Source: Polaribacter butkevichii (GTDB taxonomy: Bacteria; Bacteroidota; Bacteroidia; Flavobacteriales; Flavobacteriaceae). From it: a stretch of 64,000 nt of DNA. Where the stretch lies: assembly GCF_038024105.1 (NCBI RefSeq), contig NZ_CP150661.1, positions 4,015,564-4,079,563 of the forward strand, in the 5' to 3' direction. The position numbers were made by a program, and so were the translations under genes. The notes under the pieces are model-generated. The model searched no databases, was not told where the DNA came from, and worked only from the letters and a program-made list of their open reading frames with translations. This document shows positions 33,013 through 41,750 of this stretch, piece by piece; position 1 is the stretch's first letter, and every line of letters begins with the position of its first letter.

Positions 33013-34716
33013 TTAGTTTACTTGTTTCTTAAAGAACGTTGCAGAAAGTGTATTCGTATTTCCAACATTGTCCGAGACTACAATTTTAAAGATATGTTTG
33101 CTACCAACCAATTTATTATCACTAAAATTATAGGTTAATATTCTTTTTTTATGATTGTACTCCATTAGTATCCATTTTCCATCAATGGTAGCTCTGTAAT
33201 TTTTAATACCAGAACCACTATCAGAAATTTTTACTTTAATGGTTTTACTTTTAGAAATCCATTGGTTATTTTTAAAATACAATAAACTTATTTTTGGTTT
33301 ATGAGTATCACTAACTAAAGCATATTTGCCCAACGTTTTTGTTGTAGTGTAAAAAGTACTGTCCTTTTTTCTGGTGTATTGGTACCACGGATATTTTGCG
33401 TTTTCTACATTAGCAATATAAAGTTGTTGTTTTTCTGTTTCAGAATATTTAGAAACATTAAAAGTTAAAGTAAAACTTTTATCTAAAGGAAGGGTAGGTG
33501 TATGGATTTTAGCAACGCCTTTATCCACTTTAAAATCTAAATAAAGATCTTCATAAAAGGTGTTTTTAGGAAAAGCAACGGTTACATTTTTTTGCGTAAA
33601 TTTATAAAAGTTTTTAGCTACAATTTTATAAGCAGTTGTATCTTTTTGTTGAGTAAAAATAGCATTACTTTCTTTTCCTACTATAGGTATTTTAAGTGAA
33701 CTAAGGTTGCCTTTGTAATCTTTAGCAATAATTTCTATGTTGTAATTCAATCCGTTTTTTATGTTTATTTTCCCATTATTAATCAATCCTTCGTAAGTAG
33801 AAAGCTTGTTTGCCGTTTCCTTATATGTTTTTTGATATTTTTTCTTGTATTTTTTATAATGTGGATAATCGATGTGTAAGTTAATAAACTTACTTTCTGC
33901 AAAAGAAAAAGTTTCTACATCATGATGGTAAAAACGTTTTCCGTTTACAAACATTTCTAAACTATAAATTCCGTTTTTATTATTTGCTTTATCTAGTCTA
34001 TCAAAAACATTTACACCAAAACCAATTATTCCAGAAGCAGCAATTTTATTCACTGAATAACTGCCTTTTTTTATACTTTTTAAAGGAAGAACCAAGCTTT
34101 TATTTTTATTATTAATTCTTGCGTTGTTGTTAAGCGGATATATTTTTAATGCTAGAAAAAGAGGAGAGGTTGTATCTTCTGGTTTTAATCCAAAAAACAA
34201 TGGGTTAATTACGTGTTCTGTTTTAGTATCTCTCACTTCAAAATGTAAATGTGGTCCTCCAGAACTACCTGTGTCTCCAGAATACGCAATAACTTCTCCT
34301 TTTTTTACAGGAAATTTATCTTCTTTAAAAAATAAATTACCAGTTTCATAGTTCTCTTTCTTATACTGAAGTTCTTTTATATATTCTTGAATTTTATCAG
34401 CATATTTACTTAAGTGCCCATATACGGTAGTAAATCCATTTGGATGTGTAATATAAAGAGCTTTACCATAACCATATTGTGCTACTTTTATTCTAGAGAC
34501 ATATCCATCTGCAGGTGCATAAACTTTTAAACCTTCCCTTCCTTGAGTTTTAATATCCACTCCAGAATGAAAGTGGTTGCTCCTTAATTCGCCAAAAGTA
34601 CCCGCTAAAACAGTAGAAATGTCTAAAGGGTTTCTAAAATAGTCTTGGGGATATTTTTCTTGGGAAAAACTAAAAAAAGTAGATAAGAATGTGAATAACA
34701 ATACTGTTTGTTTCAA
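33013..34716 (-). CDS. M23 family metallopeptidase, exported
   Basis: 567 residues. Signal peptide MKQTVLLFTFLSTFFSFSQ. The lysostaphin-type domain comes early (about residues 45-180): NHFHSGVDIKTQGREGLKVY with the first zinc ligands H and D, then GHLSKY and GGPHLHFEVRD with the last ligand. The remaining 380 residues are beta-rich domains, with SDSGSGIKNYRATIDGKWIL and DNVGNT near the end. It is probably a periplasmic peptidoglycan endopeptidase or a degenerate scaffold form. It starts the two-gene unit with the TonB receptor and is divergent from the coiled-coil/zapA unit. Confidence 0.9.
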   Translation of the reverse strand: MKQTVLLFTFLSTFFSFSQEKYPQDYFRNPLDISTVLAGTFGELRSNHFHSGVDIKTQGREGLKVYAPADGYVSRIKVAQYGYGKALYITHPNGFTTVYGHLSKYADKIQEYIKELQYKKENYETGNLFFKEDKFPVKKGEVIAYSGDTGSSGGPHLHFEVRDTKTEHVINPLFFGLKPEDTTSPLFLALKIYPLNNNARINNKNKSLVLPLKSIKKGSYSVNKIAASGIIGFGVNVFDRLDKANNKNGIYSLEMFVNGKRFYHHDVETFSFAESKFINLHIDYPHYKKYKKKYQKTYKETANKLSTYEGLINNGKINIKNGLNYNIEIIAKDYKGNLSSLKIPIVGKESNAIFTQQKDTTAYKIVAKNFYKFTQKNVTVAFPKNTFYEDLYLDFKVDKGVAKIHTPTLPLDKSFTLTFNVSKYSETEKQQLYIANVENAKYPWYQYTRKKDSTFYTTTKTLGKYALVSDTHKPKISLLYFKNNQWISKSKTIKVKISDSGSGIKNYRATIDGKWILMEYNHKKRILTYNFSDNKLVGSKHIFKIVVSDNVGNTNTLSATFFKKQVN

Positions 34717-34805
34717 AATGCGATTATTTTATGCAAAAATAGTAAAAATCATTTTTTGATTAAACGGTTAATCCTTAATGTATTGATAAAATAAGTAACA
34801 AAATG

Positions 34806-34836
34806 TTGTAAAGTTTAAAACAGAATGTTAACTTTG
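34806..34836 (+). promoter_or_regulatory. Promoter of the coiled-coil/zapA unit
   Basis: TTG at 34806-34808, a 20-bp spacer, and TAACTTTG at 34829-34836, an exact TAnnTTTG. This is the clearest complete Bacteroidota housekeeping promoter in the window; the start codon is 29 bp downstream. Confidence 0.7.
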
Positions 34837-34864
34837 TAGTTATAGTTTTATTCTTAAGATTTAG

Positions 34865-35155
34865 ATGTGTAATACAATAGAAGCAATTCATTTACTGGAA
34901 GATAAGCTACAAAGCTTATTATCTAATTATGAATTTTTAAAGAATGAAAATGAAATATTGCTTCAAAGTACAAACAAATTACAACATCAGTTAATTGAAA
35001 GTCAGCGATTATTAGCAGAACAGCAAAAAGAATATGATTTGCTTAAGATTGCAAAAACTATAGACGGCAGTAGTACAAATACAAGAGATACAAAACTCAA
35101 AATAAATACTTTAATTCGAGAAATCGATAAGTGTATTATAGAATTACACAAATAA
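34865..35155 (+). CDS. Short coiled-coil protein upstream of zapA
   Basis: 96 residues, almost wholly a heptad coiled coil (EAIHLLEDKLQSLLSNYEFL, LQHQLIESQRLLAEQQKEYD). There is no signal peptide. It resembles small division-associated coiled-coil proteins such as ZapB in size and composition, but I cannot show homology. It is encoded 13 bp before zapA and cotranscribed from the promoter at 34806. In other Bacteroidota a small coiled-coil gene usually occupies this place. Confidence 0.75.
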   Translation: MCNTIEAIHLLEDKLQSLLSNYEFLKNENEILLQSTNKLQHQLIESQRLLAEQQKEYDLLKIAKTIDGSSTNTRDTKLKINTLIREIDKCIIELHK

Positions 35156-35168
35156 AGTTCATTAAATT

Positions 35169-35459
35169 GTGGGAAAACTTAAAATTAATGTTGTTATAGC
35201 AGGTAGAACCTATCCTTTAAGTGTGAATAACACTAAAGAAGAGGAAGGCATGAGAAAAGCCGCAACTGCTATTAATAAGTTAATTTCTATGTATGAAGAA
35301 AATTATGCAGTAAGCGATAAACAAGATGTTTTAGCAATGTGTGCATTACAATTTGCTTCTAAAGTAGAAATAACATCAATAGAAAAGGATTCTACAGATA
35401 GAGAAGTAGTAGATAAAATAAAAGAGTTAACTAATTTGGTTGATTCTCATTTAAAATAA
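35169..35459 (+). CDS. zapA: Cell division protein ZapA
   Basis: 96 residues starting at GTG (MGKLKINVVIAGRTYPLSVN). The family pattern is clear: a beta-hairpin N-terminal domain, then the helix EEEGMRKAATAINKLISMYE, and DKQDVLAMCALQFASKVE leading to a C-terminal coiled coil. ZapA bundles FtsZ filaments at midcell. The 6S RNA gene follows directly, as zapA and 6S RNA are also linked in other bacterial lineages. Confidence 0.9.
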   Translation: MGKLKINVVIAGRTYPLSVNNTKEEEGMRKAATAINKLISMYEENYAVSDKQDVLAMCALQFASKVEITSIEKDSTDREVVDKIKELTNLVDSHLK

Positions 35460-35489
35460 GTTCTTTAAAATATACATTAACAACACACT

Positions 35490-35673
35490 GCCTACGTTAG
35501 TACATTGTTTATTAAACTCAACACGATTCAATTATGAAGGATGAGTCTTAACTACTATAGCAAGCCATAGCTGCTGAATTTATTTCAGTACCAAGTGGAT
35601 CCTTGAACAGTTAGTTAGTCCTATAAGTAACATATTTGGAGTTTAAAAAACCACACTAATGTAGGCTTTTTTT
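35490..35673 (+). ncRNA. ssrS: 6S RNA (Flavobacteria type)
   Basis: About 184 nt between zapA and rny. The closing stem GCCTACGTTAGT (35490-35501) pairs with ACTAATGTAGGC (35655-35666) with one G-T pair and is followed by seven T. The interior can be folded as a long rod with an open bulge in its middle, the shape that mimics an open promoter and binds RNA polymerase. The position between zapA and rny fits the known 6S-Flavo family. Ends are approximate; the identification rests on context and the closing stem. Confidence 0.75.
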
Positions 35674-35691
35674 ATATATTAAATTTAAATT

Positions 35692-37260
35692 ATGGATGGA
35701 ATGATACTTCCCATTATTGTGGGAGTTTTGATAGGAATTGCAGTCGGATTTTTAATTGCAAATGCTTTAGAAAAAGCAAAAGGGAAAAAGATACTTAGTG
35801 GAACAAGAAAAGAAGCTGCAGCAATTTTAAAAGAGGCAAAAATAGATGCAGATTCTGTAAAAAAAGAGAAAATATTACAAGCAAAAGAAAAGTTTATTGA
35901 ATTAAAAGCAGAGCATGAAAAAGTAATTCTTAGTAGAGAAAAAAAGATTTCTGATGTAGAAAAACGTATTAGAGATAGAGAGTCTCAAGTAGCATCTGAA
36001 GTAGATAAAAATAAAAGATTAAATAAATCTTTAGAACATAAAGAAGGGGAGTTTAATAAAAAATTAGACTTTTTAGAAAATAAAGAAACTGAGCTAGAAA
36101 AAATGCACAAGCGTCATGTAGACATGCTAGAGCAAATTTCTGGTTTATCTGCAGAAGATGCTAAAAAAGAGTTGATTTCATCTTTAAAAGACGAAGCAAA
36201 AACAGAAGCTATGGCTTTTGTACAAACTTCTATTGAAGAAGCTAAATTAACAGCAGAACAAGAAGCTAGAAAAGTTATTTTAGGAACCATACAAAGAGTA
36301 GGTGTAGAGCAAGCCGTAGAAAACTGTGTGTCTGTATTTAACTTAGAGTCTGATGATGTTAAAGGACGAATTATTGGTAGAGAAGGACGTAATATTAGAG
36401 CTTTAGAAGCAGCAACTGGTGTAGAAATTATTGTAGATGATACTCCAGAAGCAATTATTCTTTCTTGTTTTGATCCTGTACGAAGAGAGATTGCAAGATT
36501 AGCAATGCACAAATTAGTAACGGATGGTAGAATTCATCCTGCTAGGATTGAAGAGGTTGTTAAAAAGACAGAGAACCAAATTACACAAGAAATTATAGAA
36601 GTTGGTAAAAGAACTGTTATAGATTTAGGGATTCATGGTTTACATCCAGAATTGATAAAAACCGTTGGTAGAATGAAATATCGTTCTTCTTACGGACAGA
36701 ATTTATTACAACACTCGCGAGAAGTAGCTAATCTTTGTGGTATTATGGCTGCAGAAATGGGCTTAAACTCTAAAGTAGCAAAACGTGCAGGTTTATTGCA
36801 TGATATTGGTAAAGTGCCAGATACAGAAAGCGAACTTCCGCATGCTTTATTAGGTATGGAATGGGCAGAAAAATATGGTGAAAAACCAGATGTTTGTAAT
36901 GCTATTGGAGCACACCATGATGAAATTGAAATGAAAACGTTAATAGCGCCAATTGTACAAGTTTGTGATGCTATTTCAGGAGCAAGACCAGGGGCAAGAC
37001 GTCAGGTATTAGATTCTTACATTCAGCGTTTAAAAGATTTAGAAAATATTGCATTTGGATTTGCAGGTGTTCAAAAAGCTTATGCTATTCAGGCAGGACG
37101 TGAACTACGTGTAATGGTAGAAAGTGGTAAAGTAAATGATACCAAAGCAGCAGAATTGTCTTTTAGTATTTCTCAAAAAATACAAAACGATATGACGTAT
37201 CCAGGTCAGGTAAAAGTAACTGTTATTAGAGAAACTAGAGCGGTTAATGTAGCTAAGTAA
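35692..37260 (+). CDS. rny: Ribonuclease Y
   Basis: 522 residues. An N-terminal membrane helix ([20 protein letters not shown]) is followed by a long coiled coil (about 25-200), a KH domain with [20 protein letters not shown] near 230, and an HD domain with [13 protein letters not shown] and AGLLHDIGK. It is the membrane-bound endoribonuclease that starts mRNA decay. It is preceded by the 6S RNA terminator and followed by a strong terminator at 37335. Confidence 0.97.
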   Translation: MDGMILPIIVGVLIGIAVGFLIANALEKAKGKKILSGTRKEAAAILKEAKIDADSVKKEKILQAKEKFIELKAEHEKVILSREKKISDVEKRIRDRESQVASEVDKNKRLNKSLEHKEGEFNKKLDFLENKETELEKMHKRHVDMLEQISGLSAEDAKKELISSLKDEAKTEAMAFVQTSIEEAKLTAEQEARKVILGTIQRVGVEQAVENCVSVFNLESDDVKGRIIGREGRNIRALEAATGVEIIVDDTPEAIILSCFDPVRREIARLAMHKLVTDGRIHPARIEEVVKKTENQITQEIIEVGKRTVIDLGIHGLHPELIKTVGRMKYRSSYGQNLLQHSREVANLCGIMAAEMGLNSKVAKRAGLLHDIGKVPDTESELPHALLGMEWAEKYGEKPDVCNAIGAHHDEIEMKTLIAPIVQVCDAISGARPGARRQVLDSYIQRLKDLENIAFGFAGVQKAYAIQAGRELRVMVESGKVNDTKAAELSFSISQKIQNDMTYPGQVKVTVIRETRAVNVAK

Positions 37261-37334
37261 AAATGCTATTACTTTCTGTTAATACAGTATAAATGTAATC
37301 GAATAGTATTATTCGATGAAAATAAATATCAAAA

Positions 37335-37371
37335 AAATCCTATTATAATTTATAATAGGATTTTTTTTTTG
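37335..37371 (+). terminator. Terminator of rny
   Basis: AAATCCTATTATAA and TTATAATAGGATTT (37335-37363) form a perfect 14-bp palindromic stem followed by a long T run. Confidence 0.9.
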
Positions 37372-37509
37372 CACTATATGTATGTAATGAGATTGCAGGT
37401 TGCTTTTATTAAAAGATAATAATTAAGCTTTTGATGTTTGATAGATAAACCACTAGAATAGCTTTTGGTTGCTTATCTGTTACTATTGCTATTTATTGTT
37501 TGTAAAAAG

Positions 37510-37537
37510 AAAACCGTTACTATAGAGTAACGGTTTT
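37510..37537. terminator. Second hairpin downstream of rny
   Basis: AAAACCGTTACT (37510-37521), loop ATAG and AGTAACGGTTTT (37526-37537), a perfect 12-bp stem. It is 140 bp past the first terminator with no gene between, so it may end a small transcript or act as a backup terminator in either direction. Confidence 0.6.
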
Positions 37538-37578
37538 AATAATCTATTATCAAGTGTGACAATATATCTGACTATTAA

Positions 37579-37606
37579 TTAATTAGTTTCCCCCGAAACT
37601 AATTAA
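37579..37606. other. Perfect 12-bp hairpin with CCCC loop
   Basis: TTAATTAGTTTC (37579-37590), CCCC, and GAAACTAATTAA (37595-37606). No T tract follows, so it is not a normal intrinsic terminator. It sits between the rny and terC-like terminators. The rest of 37261-37722 shows no gene. Confidence 0.4.
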
Positions 37607-37674
37607 AGCAAATGTAATTAATTTGTTTAACTTAAGCTAATTATTGTTCAACAAAATTAATGTAAAATCAAAAA

Positions 37675-37705
37675 AAAGAGTTTCATTTATTTGAAACCCT
37701 TTTTA
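37675..37705 (-). terminator. Terminator of the TerC-family gene
   Basis: AAAGAGTTTCA and TGAAACCCTTT pair with one mismatch around a TTTATT loop; on the minus strand a T tract follows. It lies 18 bp beyond the minus-strand stop at 37723. Confidence 0.65.
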
Positions 37706-37722
37706 GTATAATTTAGATTCTC

Positions 37723-38514
37723 TTATTTCTGAGAAAGTAACTTCTTTTGATATCTTCCTTGTACAACATCAACAACTATTAAAATAGCCAATACAAAGTA
37801 GAATGTTGTTTTACTCATTGGTACAATTTCTTCTCCAAACAGTTTTAAATGTGCTAAATGTCCGCCTTCTGTAACCAACATAATTCCCACAATAAAAAGG
37901 ATAAATAAACCAAGCACTTCGTACATTCTGTTTTTTGATAAGAAAGTAGATATTTTATCGGCCATTACAAGCATTAATAAACCACTTATTACAATAGCAA
38001 TTGCCATAACGATAAAAGCGGTTGTAGCACTTTCTATTTCACTAGTAAGACCAATGGCAGCTAAAATAGAATCGAAAGAAAAAACCAAATTCATAATAAC
38101 AATACTAGTAATAACGGCATTAGAAGATTTTGTACTTTGCTCTGTAGCCATGTCAGATACTTCAAGTCCTTTAGTAGAAATCATGTGCCAAATTTCTTTA
38201 ATAGCGGTGTAGATGATAAAACCACCACCAAGAAGTACAATAATACTATGACCGTTAAATGCAAAATGAATAATATCTGTAATTCCTCCAGATAAAAAAG
38301 AAAAAGGTTCTTGAAAAAAATCAATAATAGAAACCAATACAAAAAGTAAAACGATTCTTAATACGATAGCGATTAAAATACCTACTTTTCTAACCCTTTT
38401 TTGATCTGCTTCTGGTGCTTTTTTAGATTCTAATGAAATATAAAGGAGGTTGTCAAAACCAAGCACAGCTTGTAATAAAACAAGCATTAATAACGTAAAA
38501 AGAATTCCTAACAT
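37723..38514 (-). CDS. TerC family integral membrane protein
   Basis: 263 residues with about seven helices. The two TerC metal-transport motifs with membrane acidic residues are present: LQAVLGFDNLLYISLES (about 14-30) and MNLVFSFDSILAAIGL (about 140-155). YkoY/YceF-type TerC proteins export manganese during metalation of secreted enzymes; tellurite resistance is the historic name. The ion here is not decided. It is a single gene with its own terminator. Confidence 0.88.
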   Translation of the reverse strand: MLGILFTLLMLVLLQAVLGFDNLLYISLESKKAPEADQKRVRKVGILIAIVLRIVLLFVLVSIIDFFQEPFSFLSGGITDIIHFAFNGHSIIVLLGGGFIIYTAIKEIWHMISTKGLEVSDMATEQSTKSSNAVITSIVIMNLVFSFDSILAAIGLTSEIESATTAFIVMAIAIVISGLLMLVMADKISTFLSKNRMYEVLGLFILFIVGIMLVTEGGHLAHLKLFGEEIVPMSKTTFYFVLAILIVVDVVQGRYQKKLLSQK

Positions 38515-38627
38515 TTTTTATTTTTTTTTATAGATGTTTCAAAGATATTTCGATTGTATTGATTACACAATATTATTTTTGAAAGATTGAAAGTAGGAGT
38601 TTTAAAAATTTTAATTTCTAAAGAGAA

Positions 38628-39398
38628 TTAAATAAAAAGATATTTCCATAGAATACGTAAACTTACAAAGGCAATTAAAATGGCAGTTGCTTTTTTTAAT
38701 TGAATGGGACTAAAGTAATTATGACTCATTCTGCTACCTATTTGTCCGCCGATAAAAACAGTAATTAATAATAAAGATGTTAAGTTCCAATCAATAATAA
38801 AATCTGGATTAGAATATTGCCCCAATAAACCAGCAATAGAATTTACGAGTATAAATATACTTGCCGTAGCGGCTATTTTTTTAGGAGTATCCCAGTTGGT
38901 AAGATGTAGTAAAGGAGCCAAAAAAATACCACCACCAATTCCAACCATTCCAGAAACAAAGCCTATGATTCCTCCAAAACTAGCATTTCTTATTGGTGTT
39001 GAAGAGTTGTTTTTTTCATCCGAAGAAATTATTTTTTTTGAAATCCACATGGTAATTGCTGCAAAAAGTAATGTAAGCCCTAATAGAATAAAAAAGAATT
39101 GTTGACTTATTTTTAGGTATCCACCTAAATAAGCCAAAGGAATACTAAAGGTAATTAGGGGGATCACTTTTTTCCATTGAATGGCTTTTTGTTGATGAAA
39201 TAAAAATACGTTTCCTACAACCACAACAATATTACACAAAAGTGAAGTTGCTCTAATTTGAGTAAAAACAATACCTGTTAAAGCCAAAATAGCTAAATAA
39301 CTAGATCCGCCACCAAATCCTACAGCCGCATATAAAATAGCAACAGTAAAAAAGAGTAATATAATGGGCCAATAAGTAAAAAGTGTGTCTATTAACAA
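38628..39398 (-). CDS. TauE/SafE family membrane transporter (sulfite exporter type)
   Basis: 256 residues with eight predicted helices and the repeated family motif: FGGGSSYLAILALTG near 27-42 and GIIGFVSGMVGIGGGIFLAP in the middle, with IGGQIGSRMSHNYF towards the end. The family moves sulfite, sulfoacetate or other organic anions across the inner membrane; the substrate cannot be told. It is upstream of, and on the same strand as, the TerC gene, with 113 bp between them. Confidence 0.85.
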   Translation of the reverse strand: MLIDTLFTYWPIILLFFTVAILYAAVGFGGGSSYLAILALTGIVFTQIRATSLLCNIVVVVGNVFLFHQQKAIQWKKVIPLITFSIPLAYLGGYLKISQQFFFILLGLTLLFAAITMWISKKIISSDEKNNSSTPIRNASFGGIIGFVSGMVGIGGGIFLAPLLHLTNWDTPKKIAATASIFILVNSIAGLLGQYSNPDFIIDWNLTSLLLITVFIGGQIGSRMSHNYFSPIQLKKATAILIAFVSLRILWKYLFI

Positions 39399-39829
39399 GT
39401 TAAAAGTTTAGAAAAAAAAGAAGATATTTTAGTAATAAAAAATAAAGGTAGCATAAATAATGATAAAATTTAAGAATTAAATGATTTCTTAATATCAACT
39501 ACTAAGTAATTTTATAGCTTTAGCTTTTCTTTTTATAAAGATATGGTATATTGTTGAAATATTAAATAGATAAAAAAGACCACTTTGTTATACTTAATAG
39601 CTTTTTAATTTAAAAATAAAGAACTTTCTTTAAGTGAGATTAGTGAATTAAGATCAAAAGAATTAGTACTTTTTTATTGATATATTTATGAAATCAATAT
39701 AAAAAAGGGGGTAAAAATGCATGATTTTTATTTTTAATGTTAAAAAAACACTTAAATTAATCTATTACCCTTCGCAATCATAAATATAATTTATATTTTT
39801 AAGAAATAATTACAATTAACTAAATTAGT

Positions 39830-41737
39830 ATGAGCAACTACCACATAAAACACTTAGAAGAATATTTTAAAGTTTATAGAAAATCGATAAGAGAGCCAGA
39901 AAATTTTTGGGAAGAAATTGCAGAGGAACATTTTTTATGGAGAAAACAATGGGATAAAGTTTTAGATTGGGATTTTTCGAAGCCAGAAATAAAATGGTTT
40001 CAAGGAGCTAAATTAAATATTACAGAAAATTGTATTGATAGGCATTTGGCTACACGCGGCGATAAAACGGCTATTTTGTTTGAGCCAAATGATCCCGCAG
40101 AACCCGCAGAACATATTACGTATCAGCAATTGCACGAAAGAGTAAATCAATTTGCAAATGTTTTAAAAGAACACGGCGTTAAAAAAGGAGATAGAGTTTG
40201 TATTTATGTGCCAATGATTCCTGAATTGGCAATTTCTTTGTTGGCTTGTGCAAGAATAGGAGCCATTCATTCCGTTGTATTTGCAGGGTTTTCATCAACA
40301 GCTTTAGCTACCAGAATAAATGATTCTGACTGTAAAATGGTTATTACTGCTGATGGTTCTTTTAGAGGGAAAAAATCAATAGATTTAAAAGGAATTGTAG
40401 ATGAAGCATTAGAAAGTTGTCCTGGTGTAGAAAATGTGTTGGTTGCCAAAAGAACCCATGCAGATATCAACATGAAAGAAGGACGAGATACTTGGTTACA
40501 ACCTTTATTAGATAACGCTTCTAAAGAATGTAAAGCAGAAATAATGGATGCAGAAGATCCGTTATTTATCTTGTATACTTCTGGGTCTACAGGAAAACCA
40601 AAAGGAATGGTACATACCACGGCAGGCTATATGGTGTACACTGCGTATACCTTTAAAAATGCATTTCAATATAGAGAAAATGATGTGTATTGGTGTACGG
40701 CAGATATTGGTTGGATAACAGGACATTCTTATATTGTTTATGGGCCTTTAGCAAACGGAGCAACTACTGTTTTGTTTGAAGGTGTACCAAGTTACCCAGA
40801 TTTTGGACGCTTTTGGGATATCATCGAAAAACATAAAGTAAGCCAGTTTTATACGGCGCCAACAGCAATTAGAGCTTTGGCAAAACATGGTACAGCATTA
40901 ATTGATAAATACAATTTATCTAGCCTAAAAGTGTTAGGATCAGTTGGAGAACCAATTAATGAAGAAGCTTGGCACTGGTATAATGATAATGTTGGTAAAG
41001 GAAGAAGTCCTATTATAGATTCTTGGTGGCAAACAGAAACTGGTGGAATTATGATTACTCCAATTCCGTATGTAACACCAACAAAACCCACCTATGCAAC
41101 ATTGCCTTTTATAGGAATTCAGCCAGCAATAATGGATGAAAACGGAGAAGAATTAAAAGGAAATCAAGTAGAAGGAAGATTGTGTATAAAATACCCTTGG
41201 CCAAGTATTGCAAGAACCATTTGGGGCAATCACGAGCGTTATAAAGAAACCTATTTTTCTGCGTTTGATAACATGTATTTTACTGGTGATGGAGCGCTTA
41301 GAGATGAGGTTGGTTATTATAGAATTACAGGTAGAGTAGATGATGTAATTATTGTTTCTGGTCATAATTTAGGAACCGCACCAATAGAAGATGCTATAAA
41401 TGAACATCCTGCAATTGCAGAAAGTGCCATTGTTGGTTTTCCTCATGATATAAAAGGGAGTGCGTTGTATGGCTATATTACCTTAAAAGATGCCGGAGAA
41501 TACAGAGATCATAACAATTTACAAAAAGAAATTAATCAATTAATAACAGATAGAATTGGCCCAATTGCAAAATTAGATAAAATTCAGTTTACAGAAGGAT
41601 TGCCAAAAACTCGTTCAGGTAAAATTATGAGACGTATTTTACGTAAAATTGCTTGTAATGAAATGGATAATTTAGGGGATACAAGTACTTTGTTAAATCC
41701 AGAAATTGTGCAAATAATTATTGATAATAGATTGTGA
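39830..41737 (+). CDS. acs: Acetyl-CoA synthetase (AMP-forming)
   Basis: 635 residues, typical length. It activates acetate to acetyl-CoA via acetyl-AMP. Visible motifs are YTSGSTGKPKGMVHT (P-loop-like, about 250), DSWWQTETGGIMITP (about 400), YFTGDGALRDEVGYYRITGRVDDVI (about 490-515), and the acetylatable lysine in LPKTRSGKIMRRILRK near 600. It is followed after 13 bp by a kinase and then a sigma-54 activator gene, an arrangement suggesting that acetate use and that two-component system are linked. The 431-bp region upstream (39399-39829) has no gene and no clear promoter. Confidence 0.97.
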   Translation: MSNYHIKHLEEYFKVYRKSIREPENFWEEIAEEHFLWRKQWDKVLDWDFSKPEIKWFQGAKLNITENCIDRHLATRGDKTAILFEPNDPAEPAEHITYQQLHERVNQFANVLKEHGVKKGDRVCIYVPMIPELAISLLACARIGAIHSVVFAGFSSTALATRINDSDCKMVITADGSFRGKKSIDLKGIVDEALESCPGVENVLVAKRTHADINMKEGRDTWLQPLLDNASKECKAEIMDAEDPLFILYTSGSTGKPKGMVHTTAGYMVYTAYTFKNAFQYRENDVYWCTADIGWITGHSYIVYGPLANGATTVLFEGVPSYPDFGRFWDIIEKHKVSQFYTAPTAIRALAKHGTALIDKYNLSSLKVLGSVGEPINEEAWHWYNDNVGKGRSPIIDSWWQTETGGIMITPIPYVTPTKPTYATLPFIGIQPAIMDENGEELKGNQVEGRLCIKYPWPSIARTIWGNHERYKETYFSAFDNMYFTGDGALRDEVGYYRITGRVDDVIIVSGHNLGTAPIEDAINEHPAIAESAIVGFPHDIKGSALYGYITLKDAGEYRDHNNLQKEINQLITDRIGPIAKLDKIQFTEGLPKTRSGKIMRRILRKIACNEMDNLGDTSTLLNPEIVQIIIDNRL

Positions 41738-41750
41738 TATTTAACTATAA

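Noticed and set aside
36114..36512. Long minus-strand open frame inside rny
   Set aside because: It lies wholly within a strongly conserved gene, has no promoter box or recognisable domain, and mirrors the rny codon pattern.
39707..39720. GG-N10-GC spacing upstream of acs, as a second sigma-54 promoter
   Set aside because: Only the four invariant bases fit; the flanking TGGCAC and TTGC context is missing, so it is probably chance in AT-rich sequence.
40267..40620. Long minus-strand open frame inside acs
   Set aside because: Antisense shadow of the conserved acs reading frame; the translation has no family features.
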